From: Candidatus Vallotiella sp. (ex Adelges kitamiensis)
GTDB taxonomy: Bacteria > Pseudomonadota > Gammaproteobacteria > Burkholderiales > Burkholderiaceae
Length of the DNA: 64,000 nucleotides
Direction: 5' to 3'
Assembly: GCF_020342435.1 (NCBI RefSeq)
Contig: NZ_CP080504.1
Span: 273,698 to 337,697 of the forward strand
Part shown: positions 10,537 to 20,052 of the stretch, one piece after another
How positions within the stretch are numbered: position 1 is the stretch's first letter
How the letters are laid out: every line of letters starts with the position of its first letter
Made by a program: the position numbers and the translations under genes
The notes under the pieces: model-generated
Seen by the model: the letters and a program-made list of their open reading frames with translations, nothing else
Database searches by the model: none
What the model was told of the DNA's origin: nothing

Positions 10537-11478
10537 ATGATCTGCAGCATGACAGGCTATGCGAGTGTAACGCAAGAACTACTCGTCGATGGAATGCTTG
10601 AGGTCGGTAGTAGTGCCTATACCGCTAGCGTATCAGTCGAGTTACGTACTGTAAATTCTCGGTTTCTCGACTTCAATTTCAGAATACCCGAAGAAGTTCG
10701 AGCATGCGAAATAGCCTTGCGCAAAATGATAATGAACCGCCTCTCGCGAGGCAAGATCGATATCTACATTAACGTACAGAACAGCAAGCCAGTCGCGATG
10801 ATCGAGTCTCTAGATCGCAATACGCTATTACAACTAGCAGCACTGGAGTGTGCTGTGCTTGATGTGTTTCCCAAAGCGAGTAGCCTGCACATTGGTGAAA
10901 TCTTGCGTTGGCCTGGCGTCATTTCTGATAGACCACTATCAACAACATTGCTGCACGATACGATACTATCCTGTAGTAAAAAAGCTCTCAATGAGCTCAT
11001 TAGTTCTCGTAGACGAGAGGGAGAGCAATTAGCTACAATTCTATTGGCTAATATAACCGAAATGGAAGTGATGGTTAGTCGTATTACGCCATTAGTGCCC
11101 GAGCTAGTCACACGTCATCAAAACAAGATTATTGAGCGATTGAAAACAGCACTGAGTATGGCGATGTCGGATAGTTCCCAGAAACTCGTCTTGCATGAGG
11201 AAATTATCGAACGGATCCGACAAGAAGTCACTATGTACAGCATTCGTATCGATATCGCTGAGGAGCTGTCTCGGTTAGGTATGCATTTAGCTGAGACTCG
11301 CTATATGATTACAAAGGGCGGCCAGCTTGGAAAGAAACTTGATTTTATGATGCAAGAACTCAACAGGGAAGCGAATACTCTTGGCTCTAAGGCTGCGACT
11401 AAAGAATTGGCCGATGCATCTATGATGCTGAAACTATTAATTGAGCAGATGCGTGAACAGATCCAAAATTTGGAATAG
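10537..11478 (+). CDS. yicC: YicC/YloC-family endoribonuclease
   Basis: YicC-family proteins are stress-linked endoribonucleases found next to gmk in many bacteria. The start MICSMTGYASV is the family N-terminus, followed by VELRTVNSRFLDFNFRIPEE (YicC N domain) and the C-terminal DUF1732 part ending LGSKAATKELADASMMLKLL, in 313 residues. It is the first gene of a yicC-gmk-rpoZ run and the stop is nine bases before gmk. In Burkholderia a phosphatase and kinase pair usually precedes it; those are gone, leaving about 180 bases before the rph remnant. Confidence 0.9.
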   Translation: MICSMTGYASVTQELLVDGMLEVGSSAYTASVSVELRTVNSRFLDFNFRIPEEVRACEIALRKMIMNRLSRGKIDIYINVQNSKPVAMIESLDRNTLLQLAALECAVLDVFPKASSLHIGEILRWPGVISDRPLSTTLLHDTILSCSKKALNELISSRRREGEQLATILLANITEMEVMVSRITPLVPELVTRHQNKIIERLKTALSMAMSDSSQKLVLHEEIIERIRQEVTMYSIRIDIAEELSRLGMHLAETRYMITKGGQLGKKLDFMMQELNREANTLGSKAATKELADASMMLKLLIEQMREQIQNLE

Positions 11479-11487
11479 TCTGTCGCA

Positions 11488-12141
11488 ATGACAAATAATC
11501 AAAATTTTTACGCTAGAGCATATCCGGGTAATCTGTTTATGGTAGTTGCACCATCTGGTGCGGGTAAGTCGACACTAATCAGTGCGCTATTAGCTTGCGA
11601 CTCTCTGATCCGGATGTCCGTGTCGTACACTACGCGACCGCCGCGGCTGAATGAAGAAAATAATGTGCAGTACCATTTTATCTCAGTATCTGATTTCCAG
11701 GAACTCTACGCCCAGGATAAGTTTCTTGAGAGTGCTGTGGTCCATGGTCATTACTATGGTACATCGCGCGCATGGATTGAAGAACAAATGGAGAACGAGG
11801 TAGATATACTGCTTGAAATCGATTGGCAAGGCGCACAGCAAGTGCGTAAGAAGTTCCGAAATGCGGTCGGTATCTTTATACTGCCCCCGTCGCTCGATGC
11901 ACTAAGGATGCGTTTACATAAGCGAGGGCAAGACGAGCAGAACGTGATCGCCGATCGGCTATTGACCGCTCGTCGTGAAATATCTCATGCACCTGAATTC
12001 GAATACGTCTTAATCAACGAGACTTTCGATCATGCGTTGACTGAAATGCAGAGTATAGTCACCTCAAGACGTCTGTGTTTCTTATCACAGCGCGCACGCC
12101 ACGAAAATCTATTCGTCGAATTAGGTATTCACTCACCGTAA
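11488..12141 (+). CDS. gmk: Guanylate kinase
   Basis: Phosphorylates GMP to GDP using ATP, an essential step of guanine nucleotide synthesis. The P-loop APSGAGKST lies at residues 21-29 and the GMP-binding stretch [13 protein letters not shown] near 44-56, followed by [15 protein letters not shown] and the lid region [12 protein letters not shown]. At 217 residues it has normal length. It is tightly spaced after yicC and followed by rpoZ, the order usual in Proteobacteria. Confidence 0.96.
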   Translation: MTNNQNFYARAYPGNLFMVVAPSGAGKSTLISALLACDSLIRMSVSYTTRPPRLNEENNVQYHFISVSDFQELYAQDKFLESAVVHGHYYGTSRAWIEEQMENEVDILLEIDWQGAQQVRKKFRNAVGIFILPPSLDALRMRLHKRGQDEQNVIADRLLTARREISHAPEFEYVLINETFDHALTEMQSIVTSRRLCFLSQRARHENLFVELGIHSP

Positions 12142-12171
12142 ATAGATTTATAAATGATAAAGGATCTTAAT

Positions 12172-12375
12172 ATGGCTCGCATTACAGTCGAAGACTGCTT
12201 GAAACACATTTCGAACCGATTCGAGCTTGCGCTCGCAGCAACGTATCGGGCACGCCAACTCGCGCAGGGACACACACCGCAAATCGAAAGCAAGGATAAG
12301 CCTACAGTACTTGCTCTTCGAGAGATTGCTGGGGAAAAAGTTGGCATCGAGATGTTAAAAAAAGTTCCGATTTAA
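12172..12375 (+). CDS. rpoZ: RNA polymerase omega subunit
   Basis: Small subunit that helps assemble beta-prime into RNA polymerase and forms part of a ppGpp site in E. coli. I place the start at the ATG giving [20 protein letters not shown], the family N-terminus, rather than six codons upstream; this gives 67 residues, the normal betaproteobacterial length, ending with GVEMLKK-like [11 protein letters not shown] site AAAGGATC lies upstream. The downstream spoT, its normal partner, is a remnant. Confidence 0.96.
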   Translation: MARITVEDCLKHISNRFELALAATYRARQLAQGHTPQIESKDKPTVLALREIAGEKVGIEMLKKVPI

Positions 12376-12569
12376 TCGGTATACATGCTATGCCTGTTTG
12401 CACAGCAGTAGTCCTGGAGGGCATAAGTAAGCTCGCAATTTCTGTGAAACTCCGATGTAGTTTATAGCGCGATCTCAGCTAATGTATCTACGATGTACCG
12501 TCCGTCCTCTATAGAGCTAATCTAAGTTATATCGCGAGCCCGTGTAGGTGTTGCAGGAAAAGGGGTCAG

Positions 12570-13960
12570 TGCAGCGATAGCTATACGCGAGTATATCAAT
12601 ACGGTGCTTGAACAGTTATATCAATCCAATTAATACATCTGAGTAGTTGCATAAGTACAATGTTATTCGCTTTGAAAGCTGACTAAAGAGCTATAAAATA
12701 AAGAACCAAGCATTACAAAAACAGATCTAGCTGAGCGTTTCTAACTAAAATAGTCGAACTAGTCGACTGCTATCTCAGTTGGATAAGATAGAGTTCCGAA
12801 ACCGCGAGGAGGCGCAGGTAGAAAATTTCAGAGAGATCCTGCTAGCGATGGCGCGGGACATGCGCGTTATTCTAATTAAGCTTTCTGACCAGCGGTATAA
12901 TTGCCTACCTGGGTACAGTGCTACTGGAGAAATATCGGTAGGTAATGCGCGAGATAATTGATATTTATGAACTGATTACGCATCGTCTCGGACTCAACAT
13001 ATGTATTGTGAGCTACAGGAGCCAACTCTCGAGAATTTAAGTCTTTACCCAATTCTATAATCCTAGAAAAGCTTTAAGTGTCAATCAGCTGGAAATAATC
13101 AGAACAATTCTAGAGAGCCAATAATATTCTTTAGCTAACGCCAACGCTCTGCCGACATGATGGGGCATGAAAGACGATTTACTGTATTTATCGAAAGATG
13201 TGTGATTAAGCTGTTATCGTTTTCTCGGGTGCTTGACGCGTACGGTTTTCAAGTAGTTGTTAGTACTCTAATAAAGTGCTACATGATAGTTAATGCGTTA
13301 TATTAAGTACCTAAGCCAATGCTAGAGAAGTTTAGGGATTAAATAGCAATTTCGAAGGCCGATGGATTGGATCCCAGTATTTCATACTACACCAGCCAGC
13401 CTATTCAGTATGATAGTCGAGTTCTAAATTCAATGCTTAAGATGCATGAGATCGCTAAAGTAGACGATGTAGAACTTAGATAGATAAGCATGCATATAGA
13501 CTACAACATCCAAAAGTAGCCCCCTGAGGGGGCATCAAATCGCTGTTTAAAATCAGATCGGGGGCAAGCGACTCTAGCGAGCTCCTCGAGCACCTAAAGA
13601 TAGATTTATCTTTAGGTGCAGTGTACGTTTTCATACCAAATCCAACTTGACTAGAGCTTATATGAATCAGACCCAGCACATTCGACGATTTGTCATTTCT
13701 TAAAGATGAAATGCTTAAATAAGTCGGTGAAACTTAGATAGCATCTAATGGAGCAACTGTTAAGTCTTATAGATTATCGTGCGCTGAAGTTAAGATGGAG
13801 GTCTAGAATAAAATTGTATACCAGCATAGAGATTTTGAGAGAACTTAGTTTCTAGGACGCTGTCCGACGCTATTAGCGGATACTTCTATGGATTATAGGC
13901 ACTATTATCTTGCGGTCATATAGATCAACGCATCATCGACGTCATACCGGGAGCTGTGTT
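12570..13960 (+). pseudogene. spoT: Decayed spoT (ppGpp synthetase/hydrolase)
   Basis: The bifunctional RelA/SpoT protein makes and degrades ppGpp. Ordered fragments remain on the plus strand: REYINTVLEQL near 12586 (N-terminus), VELVD then LDKIEFRNREEAQVENFRE and ILLAMARDMRVILIKLSDQ near 12780-12890, IYELITHRLGLN, then YGFQVVVSTLIKCYM and KPMLEKFRD-stop-IAISKADG of the synthetase domain near 13240-13370, SSELLEHLKIDLSLGAVYVF of the TGS entry near 13575-13630, and a faint CRPIPG-like trace near 13940. Stops and frame shifts are frequent. Sequence up to about 14270 probably belongs to the same gene but is unreadable. It lies directly after rpoZ, the usual place. Confidence 0.93.
13590..13619. 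repeat. Perfect inverted repeat, 13-base arms, 4-base loop, inside the spoT remnant
   Basis: Arms GCACCTAAAGATA and TATCTTTAGGTGC flank GATT. The left arm encodes the conserved HLKI of spoT; the right arm replaces the conserved FPDA-coding bases with SLGA. No T-run follows. Confidence 0.85.
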
Positions 13961-14278
13961 AGTGTCATATAGAGCTGTCATAGACAGGATATTTATTCAA
14001 TGTAGTAGTCAAAGACAGCCAAAACATGTGGCGTTTTTCTTGGGCAGCCGTTAATAATATTGCAGTGGCCGATACAAGTATAAGGATCTAAACAAAGAAT
14101 TAGTAGCGTTGCGTTTCCTAATTCAGATTAGTAACTAAGTCAATTTGATAAATGGAACTAGCGTACTCTAGCCAATCTCAATATGCTTCGAATAGATTAA
14201 GCGGAAGTTAACTCAGATGGCAGTTGAACCCGTATTAGTCGTTAGAAATAGCCACTGATTAGAAGGCTGTTGAAAATA

Positions 14279-14355
14279 TGGCGCGGCTGGCAGGATTTGA
14301 ACCCACGACCCCTTGGTTCGTAGCCAAGTACTCTATCCAACTGAGCTACAGCCGC
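14279..14355 (-). tRNA. tRNA-Arg (anticodon ACG)
   Basis: Acceptor arms GCGGCTG and CAGCCGC pair fully, the D-arm is GCTCAGTTGGATAGAGT, and the anticodon stem CTTGG/CCAAG encloses the loop CTACGAA. CCA is encoded. The ACG anticodon (A34 to inosine) reads CGU, CGC and CGA. Confidence 0.97.
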
Positions 14356-15007
14356 GCGAAGAAATAGAATTATAGCAACTTTTCTAAAGAAAAGAGGGCC
14401 TAGTACGATTTTTTTACATACAGTTGTTCCGTAAAAAGGAAACTAATAACGACTAGCAGGCTCTCTCTTATTTATAAAAGAATATAAAATAAATTAAATA
14501 GTTTAAGTTAGTCGTACTATAAATAATAATATTTGATAGAAATTTATTATTCAACACGAAATAACTTTCGTACTTTAAAATGTTAGCTGATGTAAAAACT
14601 TTATAATATAAAAGGTTTCTATAATAATTATTTCTGAACTTTTTCTAGTTTTAGACTATTAATATTATATTTAGTAGTGTAAATATCAGTATATATTAAG
14701 AGCAACTCAATCGATTTTTATCGTGAATCTATATACCTAATTGTAGTTGTTTTATAGTCAAATTGACGTTTAGATGCAATGTTGTTTTTCTATATTTTGG
14801 GTTAAAAAATAACTCACTCTTGCACAATTTTGATTAAATATAGGCACTATACTAGCTTCGTAAAACAGCTTGTTTAACTTTGATTATTAACCCTGGGTGC
14901 TTATGTCGTCCCCTATGGCTGTTGTCCTTACTTACCGCTATACAATCATAATGTTTAGATATTGAATACATCGTATCTGTAGAGCTTTTTTAGAAATCAA
15001 TGCATTA
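14356..15007. other. Very AT-rich non-coding stretch between tRNA-Arg and nth
   Basis: About 650 bases with long A/T runs and no recognisable remnant; by eye it is richer in AT than the spoT remnant beside it. If the ancestor had a gene here it is beyond recognition. An AT-only inverted repeat (AATAATAA/TTATTATT) is present but carries little information. Confidence 0.55.
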
Positions 15008-15649
15008 TTAAGTGAAAACACACGTTTTACTCTTAAATTCGCAGAGTGTTTCAATTATACAATCCTGGCATTTAGGTATTCTCGCGCGGCATACGTATCG
15101 GCCATGCAAAATCAGCCAGTGGTGTGCACTGTACCGGAATTCGGCTGGTGTAAGCTTCTCTAGTGCTGCTTCTACTACCCGAACGTCCTTGCCGGGCGCT
15201 AGCTTAGTGCGGTTTGCGACACGGAAGATATGTGTATCGACAGCAATAGTTGGGTGTCCGAATACTATATTTAGTATAACGTTTGCTGTCTTTCGGCCTA
15301 CTCCCGGAAGAGCTTCAAGTGCTTCGCGATTAGAGGGCACTTCTCCCTGATGCTGGTCAAGTAACATTCTACACGTCGCGATTATATTCTTAGCCTTGAT
15401 TCGATATAGTCCAATCGTCTTAATATATTGCGCGACACCCCCCTCTCCAAGTACCAAAATAGCTTGTGGTGTATTAGCGATCGGAAACATTTTATACATT
15501 GCTTTATTAACAGAGGCGTCAGTTGCCTGAGCTGAAAGCATCACTGCGATTAGAAGTTCGAACGATGTTGTATACCTTAGCCCCATAGTCGGATGGGGGT
15601 TCAGGTTTCGTAGTGTTTCGTAGATTGCACGACGCTTTATAGCGTTCAT
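15008..15649 (-). CDS. nth: Endonuclease III (DNA glycosylase/AP lyase)
   Basis: Base-excision repair enzyme that removes oxidised pyrimidines and cuts the abasic site. The helix-hairpin-helix reads ALPGVGRKTANV with catalytic lysine K120, and the catalytic aspartate D138 lies in AVDTHIFRVANR. The four cysteines of the [4Fe-4S] cluster are present with standard spacing: C187, C194, C197 and C203. At 213 residues it is complete. The rsxB gene lies 28 bases upstream on the same strand, as in Burkholderia relatives. Confidence 0.96.
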   Translation of the reverse strand: MNAIKRRAIYETLRNLNPHPTMGLRYTTSFELLIAVMLSAQATDASVNKAMYKMFPIANTPQAILVLGEGGVAQYIKTIGLYRIKAKNIIATCRMLLDQHQGEVPSNREALEALPGVGRKTANVILNIVFGHPTIAVDTHIFRVANRTKLAPGKDVRVVEAALEKLTPAEFRYSAHHWLILHGRYVCRARIPKCQDCIIETLCEFKSKTCVFT

Positions 15650-15677
15650 GAAGATTCGTCAATTTTAATACTAAAGA

Positions 15678-16574
15678 TTATCCGGCATCGGGATCGGAGT
15701 TATTTCTACGCGGTTTGAGCAAGCATGATGGGTCCGACTGAACACGATTGTCTCTGGCCCAGTTTAAGCGCTGCTGCTGTGCTTTGAGTGCATCGATTTT
15801 TGATCGTGTAACTAGGCTCACGTCTGATGTGTTATGTAGCCTAATTTCTTGCGAAGTTTGTTCCTCTTTTTTCTTGCGAGCACGTGATACCGCCATTTCG
15901 ATAATGGCTTTTTTCTGTGCGTCAGTATAGTTTTTAGACAACGCTATTGGCCTTGCCTCTAGTGATCCGGCTGAAGTAGTAGAAAGTGGAGCTGTCGATT
16001 CTAATGTTGGCGGAATCTGCGTGAGAATTGCGCGACGGGTGGCTGCACGCTGCTTTGCCTTGTCACGCTCTTCCATGAGCCGTATATTTCGCTGCTCGTG
16101 ACGATGTCTAGATTCTAAGGCTTGCTGTGGAGACCATGCGTCCCATCCAGTATCAATGATAGTCACGGGAATCATTTTAATACAATTAACGGGGCACATA
16201 GAAACGCATAGGTCGCAGCCGGTACACCAATCTGCTAACACTGTGTGTAGCTGCTTTGGAGCACCGACAATGGCGTCAACTGGGCATGCTTTTATACATA
16301 GTGTACAGCCGATGCAGAGGTTTTCATTAATTACCGCCCGTGGGCGTGCTCGCTCAACGCCGTTAACTGGGTTGAGTGGGATAACTGGCTTGTTGAGCAA
16401 TGATGCCAGTCGGCTAATACCTTGCCACCCCCCGGGGGGGCACTGATTATAGCTTGCTGTACCGTTTGCAACGGCATTCGCATAAGGTCGGCATCCACTA
16501 TAGCCGCATTTAGTGCATTGGGTTTGAGGAAGTAGATCATTAATCTGATTAGCCAGCGACGGAGAGGCGGTCAC
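15678..16574 (-). CDS. rsxB: RnfB/RsxB-type ferredoxin protein
   Basis: Iron-sulfur electron carrier related to RnfB/RsxB of the Rnf/Rsx complex. The N-terminal Fe-S domain has C20, C23, C28 and C45 (LLPQTQCTKCGYSGC, QCPPGG), followed by two ferredoxin-type clusters with C87/C90/C93/C97 and C117/C120/C123/C127. The C-terminal third is basic and charged with low complexity, common in the betaproteobacterial form. No N-terminal membrane helix is present, and no other rnf/rsx gene is in the window. The best start is a GTG without a clear ribosome site. A C6-G7 block lies at 16428-16440 within the coding region. Confidence 0.88.
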   Translation of the reverse strand: MTASPSLANQINDLLPQTQCTKCGYSGCRPYANAVANGTASYNQCPPGGWQGISRLASLLNKPVIPLNPVNGVERARPRAVINENLCIGCTLCIKACPVDAIVGAPKQLHTVLADWCTGCDLCVSMCPVNCIKMIPVTIIDTGWDAWSPQQALESRHRHEQRNIRLMEERDKAKQRAATRRAILTQIPPTLESTAPLSTTSAGSLEARPIALSKNYTDAQKKAIIEMAVSRARKKKEEQTSQEIRLHNTSDVSLVTRSKIDALKAQQQRLNWARDNRVQSDPSCLLKPRRNNSDPDAG

Positions 16575-16597
16575 GGTATCGGAATTTGGGCAATTTT

Positions 16598-16619
16598 TAC
16601 CAAAATGTAGATTTTGGTA
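16598..16619. repeat. Perfect inverted repeat, 9-base arms, 4-base loop
   Basis: Arms TACCAAAAT and ATTTTGGTA flank GTAG, 24 bases upstream of the rsxB start. Because of this position it could in principle be an operator for rsxB, but similar repeats occur in unrelated non-coding DNA here. Confidence 0.7.
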
Positions 16620-17073
16620 GCGAAGTTAAAGTTGCGTAACGTAATCTAGCTACTTTTTGTACAAACTTTTGGGAGACAGTAGAGCATGCTACTTTCTCAA
16701 CTATCGTGCTTTTTACTAGAGATATAATACCTTATTAATACAGCTACTGTGCATAATCAGAACGCAAATTATCTCAAGTCTATAAAAACTGTGAAGATGG
16801 ATACAACATATTTTTCGAAGCTGCTATATAGCAATTAGCGAGTAACTGGATTATTAGGTCGGTCATACAGACTAAATTGTTCATTATATGGGGACTATAT
16901 AATGGATTTTATGCTACTTACTTCAGTAGATAAATAGTTGTTTAAACAGTACGAGAATAAGCGTCGACTGAGAGTATAGATGCAGAGAAAAGAGAACACC
17001 AGTAAATAGACTAGTACCTATAGAAATTTATTGTGAACTTATCTTCTTTATTATTTGGCGTTTCATATTAGAT

Positions 17074-17104
17074 AGTTCTCCTAGATTATTTCTCTAGGAG
17101 AACT
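17074..17104. repeat. Perfect inverted repeat, 12-base arms, 7-base loop
   Basis: Arms AGTTCTCCTAGA and TCTAGGAGAACT flank TTATTTC. No T-run follows on either strand, so an intrinsic terminator is unlikely. Confidence 0.8.
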
Positions 17105-17155
17105 GAACGAATAGATAATGATACGCCAGCACTGTACTAAGAAAGTAGTGTAATT

Positions 17156-17183
17156 CAGTACTTTTCTTTATAGAAAAGTACTG
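17156..17183. repeat. Perfect inverted repeat, 12-base arms, 4-base loop
   Basis: Arms CAGTACTTTTCT and AGAAAAGTACTG flank TTAT, about 50 bases from the preceding repeat. No adjoining gene or T-run explains it. Confidence 0.8.
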
Positions 17184-18299
17184 CTTGAACCCACGACTAT
17201 CATCATAAAAACAGTAATGCACTGTGCACGGTATCGTATTGCGTATGATTTAGGATCTAAAATCTAATGCGAATATCCCTGTAAGGAGCTTTGTATGCTT
17301 AAAATCTGTAGAAGCTTTCTGCTCTATGCCGGAATAGTTCTAAACAACATCGCATAGATGTACGTTGTTATTGATCAATTTCGCTGTGATCGGCACCAGT
17401 ATTCATTGATGCCAATATTCCGGCTTTCTCAGAATACTCTTACAAGAGCTTTATACTTCCTATAGTGACATAGTATGATTCTTAATCATGTCGCATGACC
17501 TAGGGTAGAGTTAAGACAGTTATCAGGCAGTAGCTGTCTTGCTCATTTTTCTTCACTCTAAAGAAGATATACCTGAATATTTATTAGCAAGATATGGAAA
17601 AATTCCTGAAGAAGGATATCGACTACCTAACCTGCAATGTAGTTCTAGCTAAAATTTATACGTACTTCTACTAAGTGTTTCTTTATAGAAAAACGCGCGC
17701 GTATAAGCATGATAAATAACTTTTATGCAGACTATACTTTTCGTTACTGCTCGTGAGATAAAATGTCTACGTTCGCGTTATTTCTAGCGAAAACGCTGTA
17801 GAGAGATTACAGATATATCAGCTAAAGGTACCACTTGGATATCTGAAGCCGCGTGATGTTCTATCAGAACATAAATAAGATACCTGATGCCAATAAATAA
17901 GCGTCATTAGCTAGATCTGCCGCACTAACCGATGAAGTTGTCCCCAGAGATAGAATACGTTGCTTAGCAAGCTTCCAATGCTGAATAACTAGATAAGAGC
18001 ATTTTCTCTTTTAGGCTAATATTGATTTGTAGGAGAAATTCTACAAAAGACTAACAGTCTTAGCTACTTAATAGCTCTTTCACTAGGCATTGCGTTAGAT
18101 TATTTTTGAATAAAATTAAGCAAAGAGAGCAAGTGCTACGATGCCGAATCATGCTTGCAATAGTATAAACCAAGACCAAGTTTAATAGCTCAATATGAAT
18201 ACTATGCCAATTATTAGCTTTATCTGCGCACTAATATAATTGTCAATATTATATGTTCAGAAAATACCCTCAGCACAGAGATAAAGACTAATATAGTTG

Positions 18300-18313
18300 A
18301 ACCTAGCTAGGTT
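18300..18313. repeat. 14-base perfect palindrome
   Basis: AACCTAGCTAGGTT; a related 10-base palindrome AACCTAGGTT lies at 18418-18427. Both are upstream of rhlE and could be a repeated operator-like motif or chance. Confidence 0.55.
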
Positions 18314-18531
18314 TCCGAAGTATTCCACTGCACCGGTAAATTACCGAAAATTGCACAAAAACTCAGTTAACTCATACTAACCTACACTCTGTGTAGCTAG
18401 GCTTGTTTTAAGGGGCTAACCTAGGTTGCTGCCGGAGGATTCTGCATAATATATGACCTTATCAGATCAAAACTAAGTTCATAAGGTGCTATAATTTATA
18501 TTACTCTAGGCATTTCATCGAAGGCAGCCGC

Positions 18532-20052
18532 ATGGGCGAACGCCCACATACGTTATCAGATCTCGCTATTACCTCCTATCCCACTCAAACTGACAGGCGC
18601 ACTTCTAGTAGCGCCACCTCTTCCGACTCCGCGCCAGCGGTTTTTCCACTATCGTTCAATGAATTCGGCTTTTCCGCGTCGATTATGCAAACGATTGTCG
18701 AACAAGGCTACATAAAACCAACGCCGATTCAGGCGCAGGCGATTCCTATTGTTCTAGCCGGTCGTGACGTTATGGGCGCAGCACAAACGGGTACAGGTAA
18801 GACAGCTAGTTTTTCTCTCCCAATCATTCAGCGATTATTGCCCCTTGCTAATCTTAGTGCATCTCCTGCGCGTCATCCAGTGCGGACATTAGTTTTGACA
18901 CCTACACGAGAACTCGCGGATCAAGTAGCAACTAATGTTCATGCGTATGCCAAGTATACATCATTGCGCAGCACAGTCGTGTTTGGCGGCGTCGATATTC
19001 ATCGACAGACAGCCGAATTGAAGCGTGGTGTTGAGATCTTAATTGCGACACCTGGGAGGCTACTCGATCATATTCAGCAAAAAAATACATCTCTAGCCCA
19101 GGTGCAGATACTTGTACTTGATGAAGCTGACCGAATGCTCGACATGGGCTTCTTACCAGACTTGCAACGGATCTTGAATTTATTGCCCAGAGAAAGACAG
19201 ACGTTGCTATTTTCCGCGACCTTCTCCCCCGAAATCAAGAAGCTTACAGCAACCTACCTACTCAATCCAGTTACAATTGAAGTCGCCCGCAGTAATTCGG
19301 CTGCTACTAACGTGCGTCAGATCGTCTTCGAGGTGTCTGAGTTCGATAAACAGGCGGCGGTTTTACAGCTAATCCGTCAGCGTGAATTGAGGAAAGTTAT
19401 TATTTTTTGCAACAGTAAGATTGGAGCAAACCGTGTTGCAAGGCAACTCAAACGCGATGGTGTGATAGCTACTGCAATTCATGGTAATCGTTCTCAAGGG
19501 GAGCGAATGCAAGCATTAGAGGCGTTTAGGTGCGGCGCGATTGAGGCATTAGTTGCAACTGACGTAGCCGCGCGCGGGCTAGATATCGCTGAATTGCCAG
19601 CAGTAATTAATTTTGATTTACCGTTTAATGCAGAAGACTATGTACATAGAATCGGGCGAACAGGACGTGCCGGCGCATCCGGTGATGCACTGTCGCTGTG
19701 CAGTGGAAACGAGGGCAAGCAACTGACGGACATCGAAAAGTTGATTAATAGGAAGCTCACTATCCAACCACTTGAATTAGAGCGATTGACACCTCATAAG
19801 CACTCACATTGTCGTGTCGATTTCGACGATTACCATCGCAATAAAAACCACTTCGCTTCTAACAGAGGCCGCTCATTAATACCTGATGCTCAGCCAATTG
19901 ACGACTTCTTCACAAAGCCGTATGAGCCTTCATTTTCGTTCTGCCAGATGACGGAACGAAAGGAACAGAGTCCGGCTCTCAACGAAGAGTCACCCAAGCG
20001 ACGATTAGCTGCGCTGCTAGGTGGTTTTGGCAAGCCGCGCCGAGATTCTTAA
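18532..20052 (+). CDS. rhlE: ATP-dependent RNA helicase, RhlE type
   Basis: DEAD-box helicase acting on RNA structure, in ribosome assembly and RNA decay. Motifs in order: Q-motif FGFSASIMQTIVEQGYIKPT with PTPIQ near 63-67, Walker A AQTGTGKT near 84-91, PTRELADQ, TPGRLLDH, DEAD at 197-200, SATF near 228, and HRIGRTGRAG of motif VI. The first 40 residues are a serine-rich low-complexity lead and the tail after about residue 420 is variable and basic, as in the RhlE group. The start is preceded by GAAGG. Other DEAD-box family members (DbpA, SrmB) are less likely. Confidence 0.88.
   Translation: MGERPHTLSDLAITSYPTQTDRRTSSSATSSDSAPAVFPLSFNEFGFSASIMQTIVEQGYIKPTPIQAQAIPIVLAGRDVMGAAQTGTGKTASFSLPIIQRLLPLANLSASPARHPVRTLVLTPTRELADQVATNVHAYAKYTSLRSTVVFGGVDIHRQTAELKRGVEILIATPGRLLDHIQQKNTSLAQVQILVLDEADRMLDMGFLPDLQRILNLLPRERQTLLFSATFSPEIKKLTATYLLNPVTIEVARSNSAATNVRQIVFEVSEFDKQAAVLQLIRQRELRKVIIFCNSKIGANRVARQLKRDGVIATAIHGNRSQGERMQALEAFRCGAIEALVATDVAARGLDIAELPAVINFDLPFNAEDYVHRIGRTGRAGASGDALSLCSGNEGKQLTDIEKLINRKLTIQPLELERLTPHKHSHCRVDFDDYHRNKNHFASNRGRSLIPDAQPIDDFFTKPYEPSFSFCQMTERKEQSPALNEESPKRRLAALLGGFGKPRRDS

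Larger units (their letters stand above)
16575..18531. other. Long non-coding stretch between rsxB and rhlE
   Basis: Nearly 2 kb without an intact gene or a remnant that I can name. It is the richest area for perfect short inverted repeats: 16598-16619, 16822-16833 (TGCTATATAGCA), 17074-17104, 17156-17183, 18026-18047 and 18300-18313. Promoters for the diverging neighbours rsxB and rhlE must lie at the two ends, but I see no clear pair of hexamers. Confidence 0.6.

Noticed and set aside
12779-12961. 60-codon frame that could be annotated as a small protein
   Set aside because: Its residues match the SpoT hydrolase/synthetase junction and matching fragments continue on both sides, so it is part of the spoT remnant.
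17074-17183. The two 12-base hairpins as transcription terminators of a lost gene
   Set aside because: Neither has a T-run on either strand and no gene end lies nearby.
18300-18427. AACCTAG-type palindromes upstream of rhlE as an operator pair
   Set aside because: Only two copies of unequal length, no such motif at other promoters, and palindromes are frequent in all gaps here.
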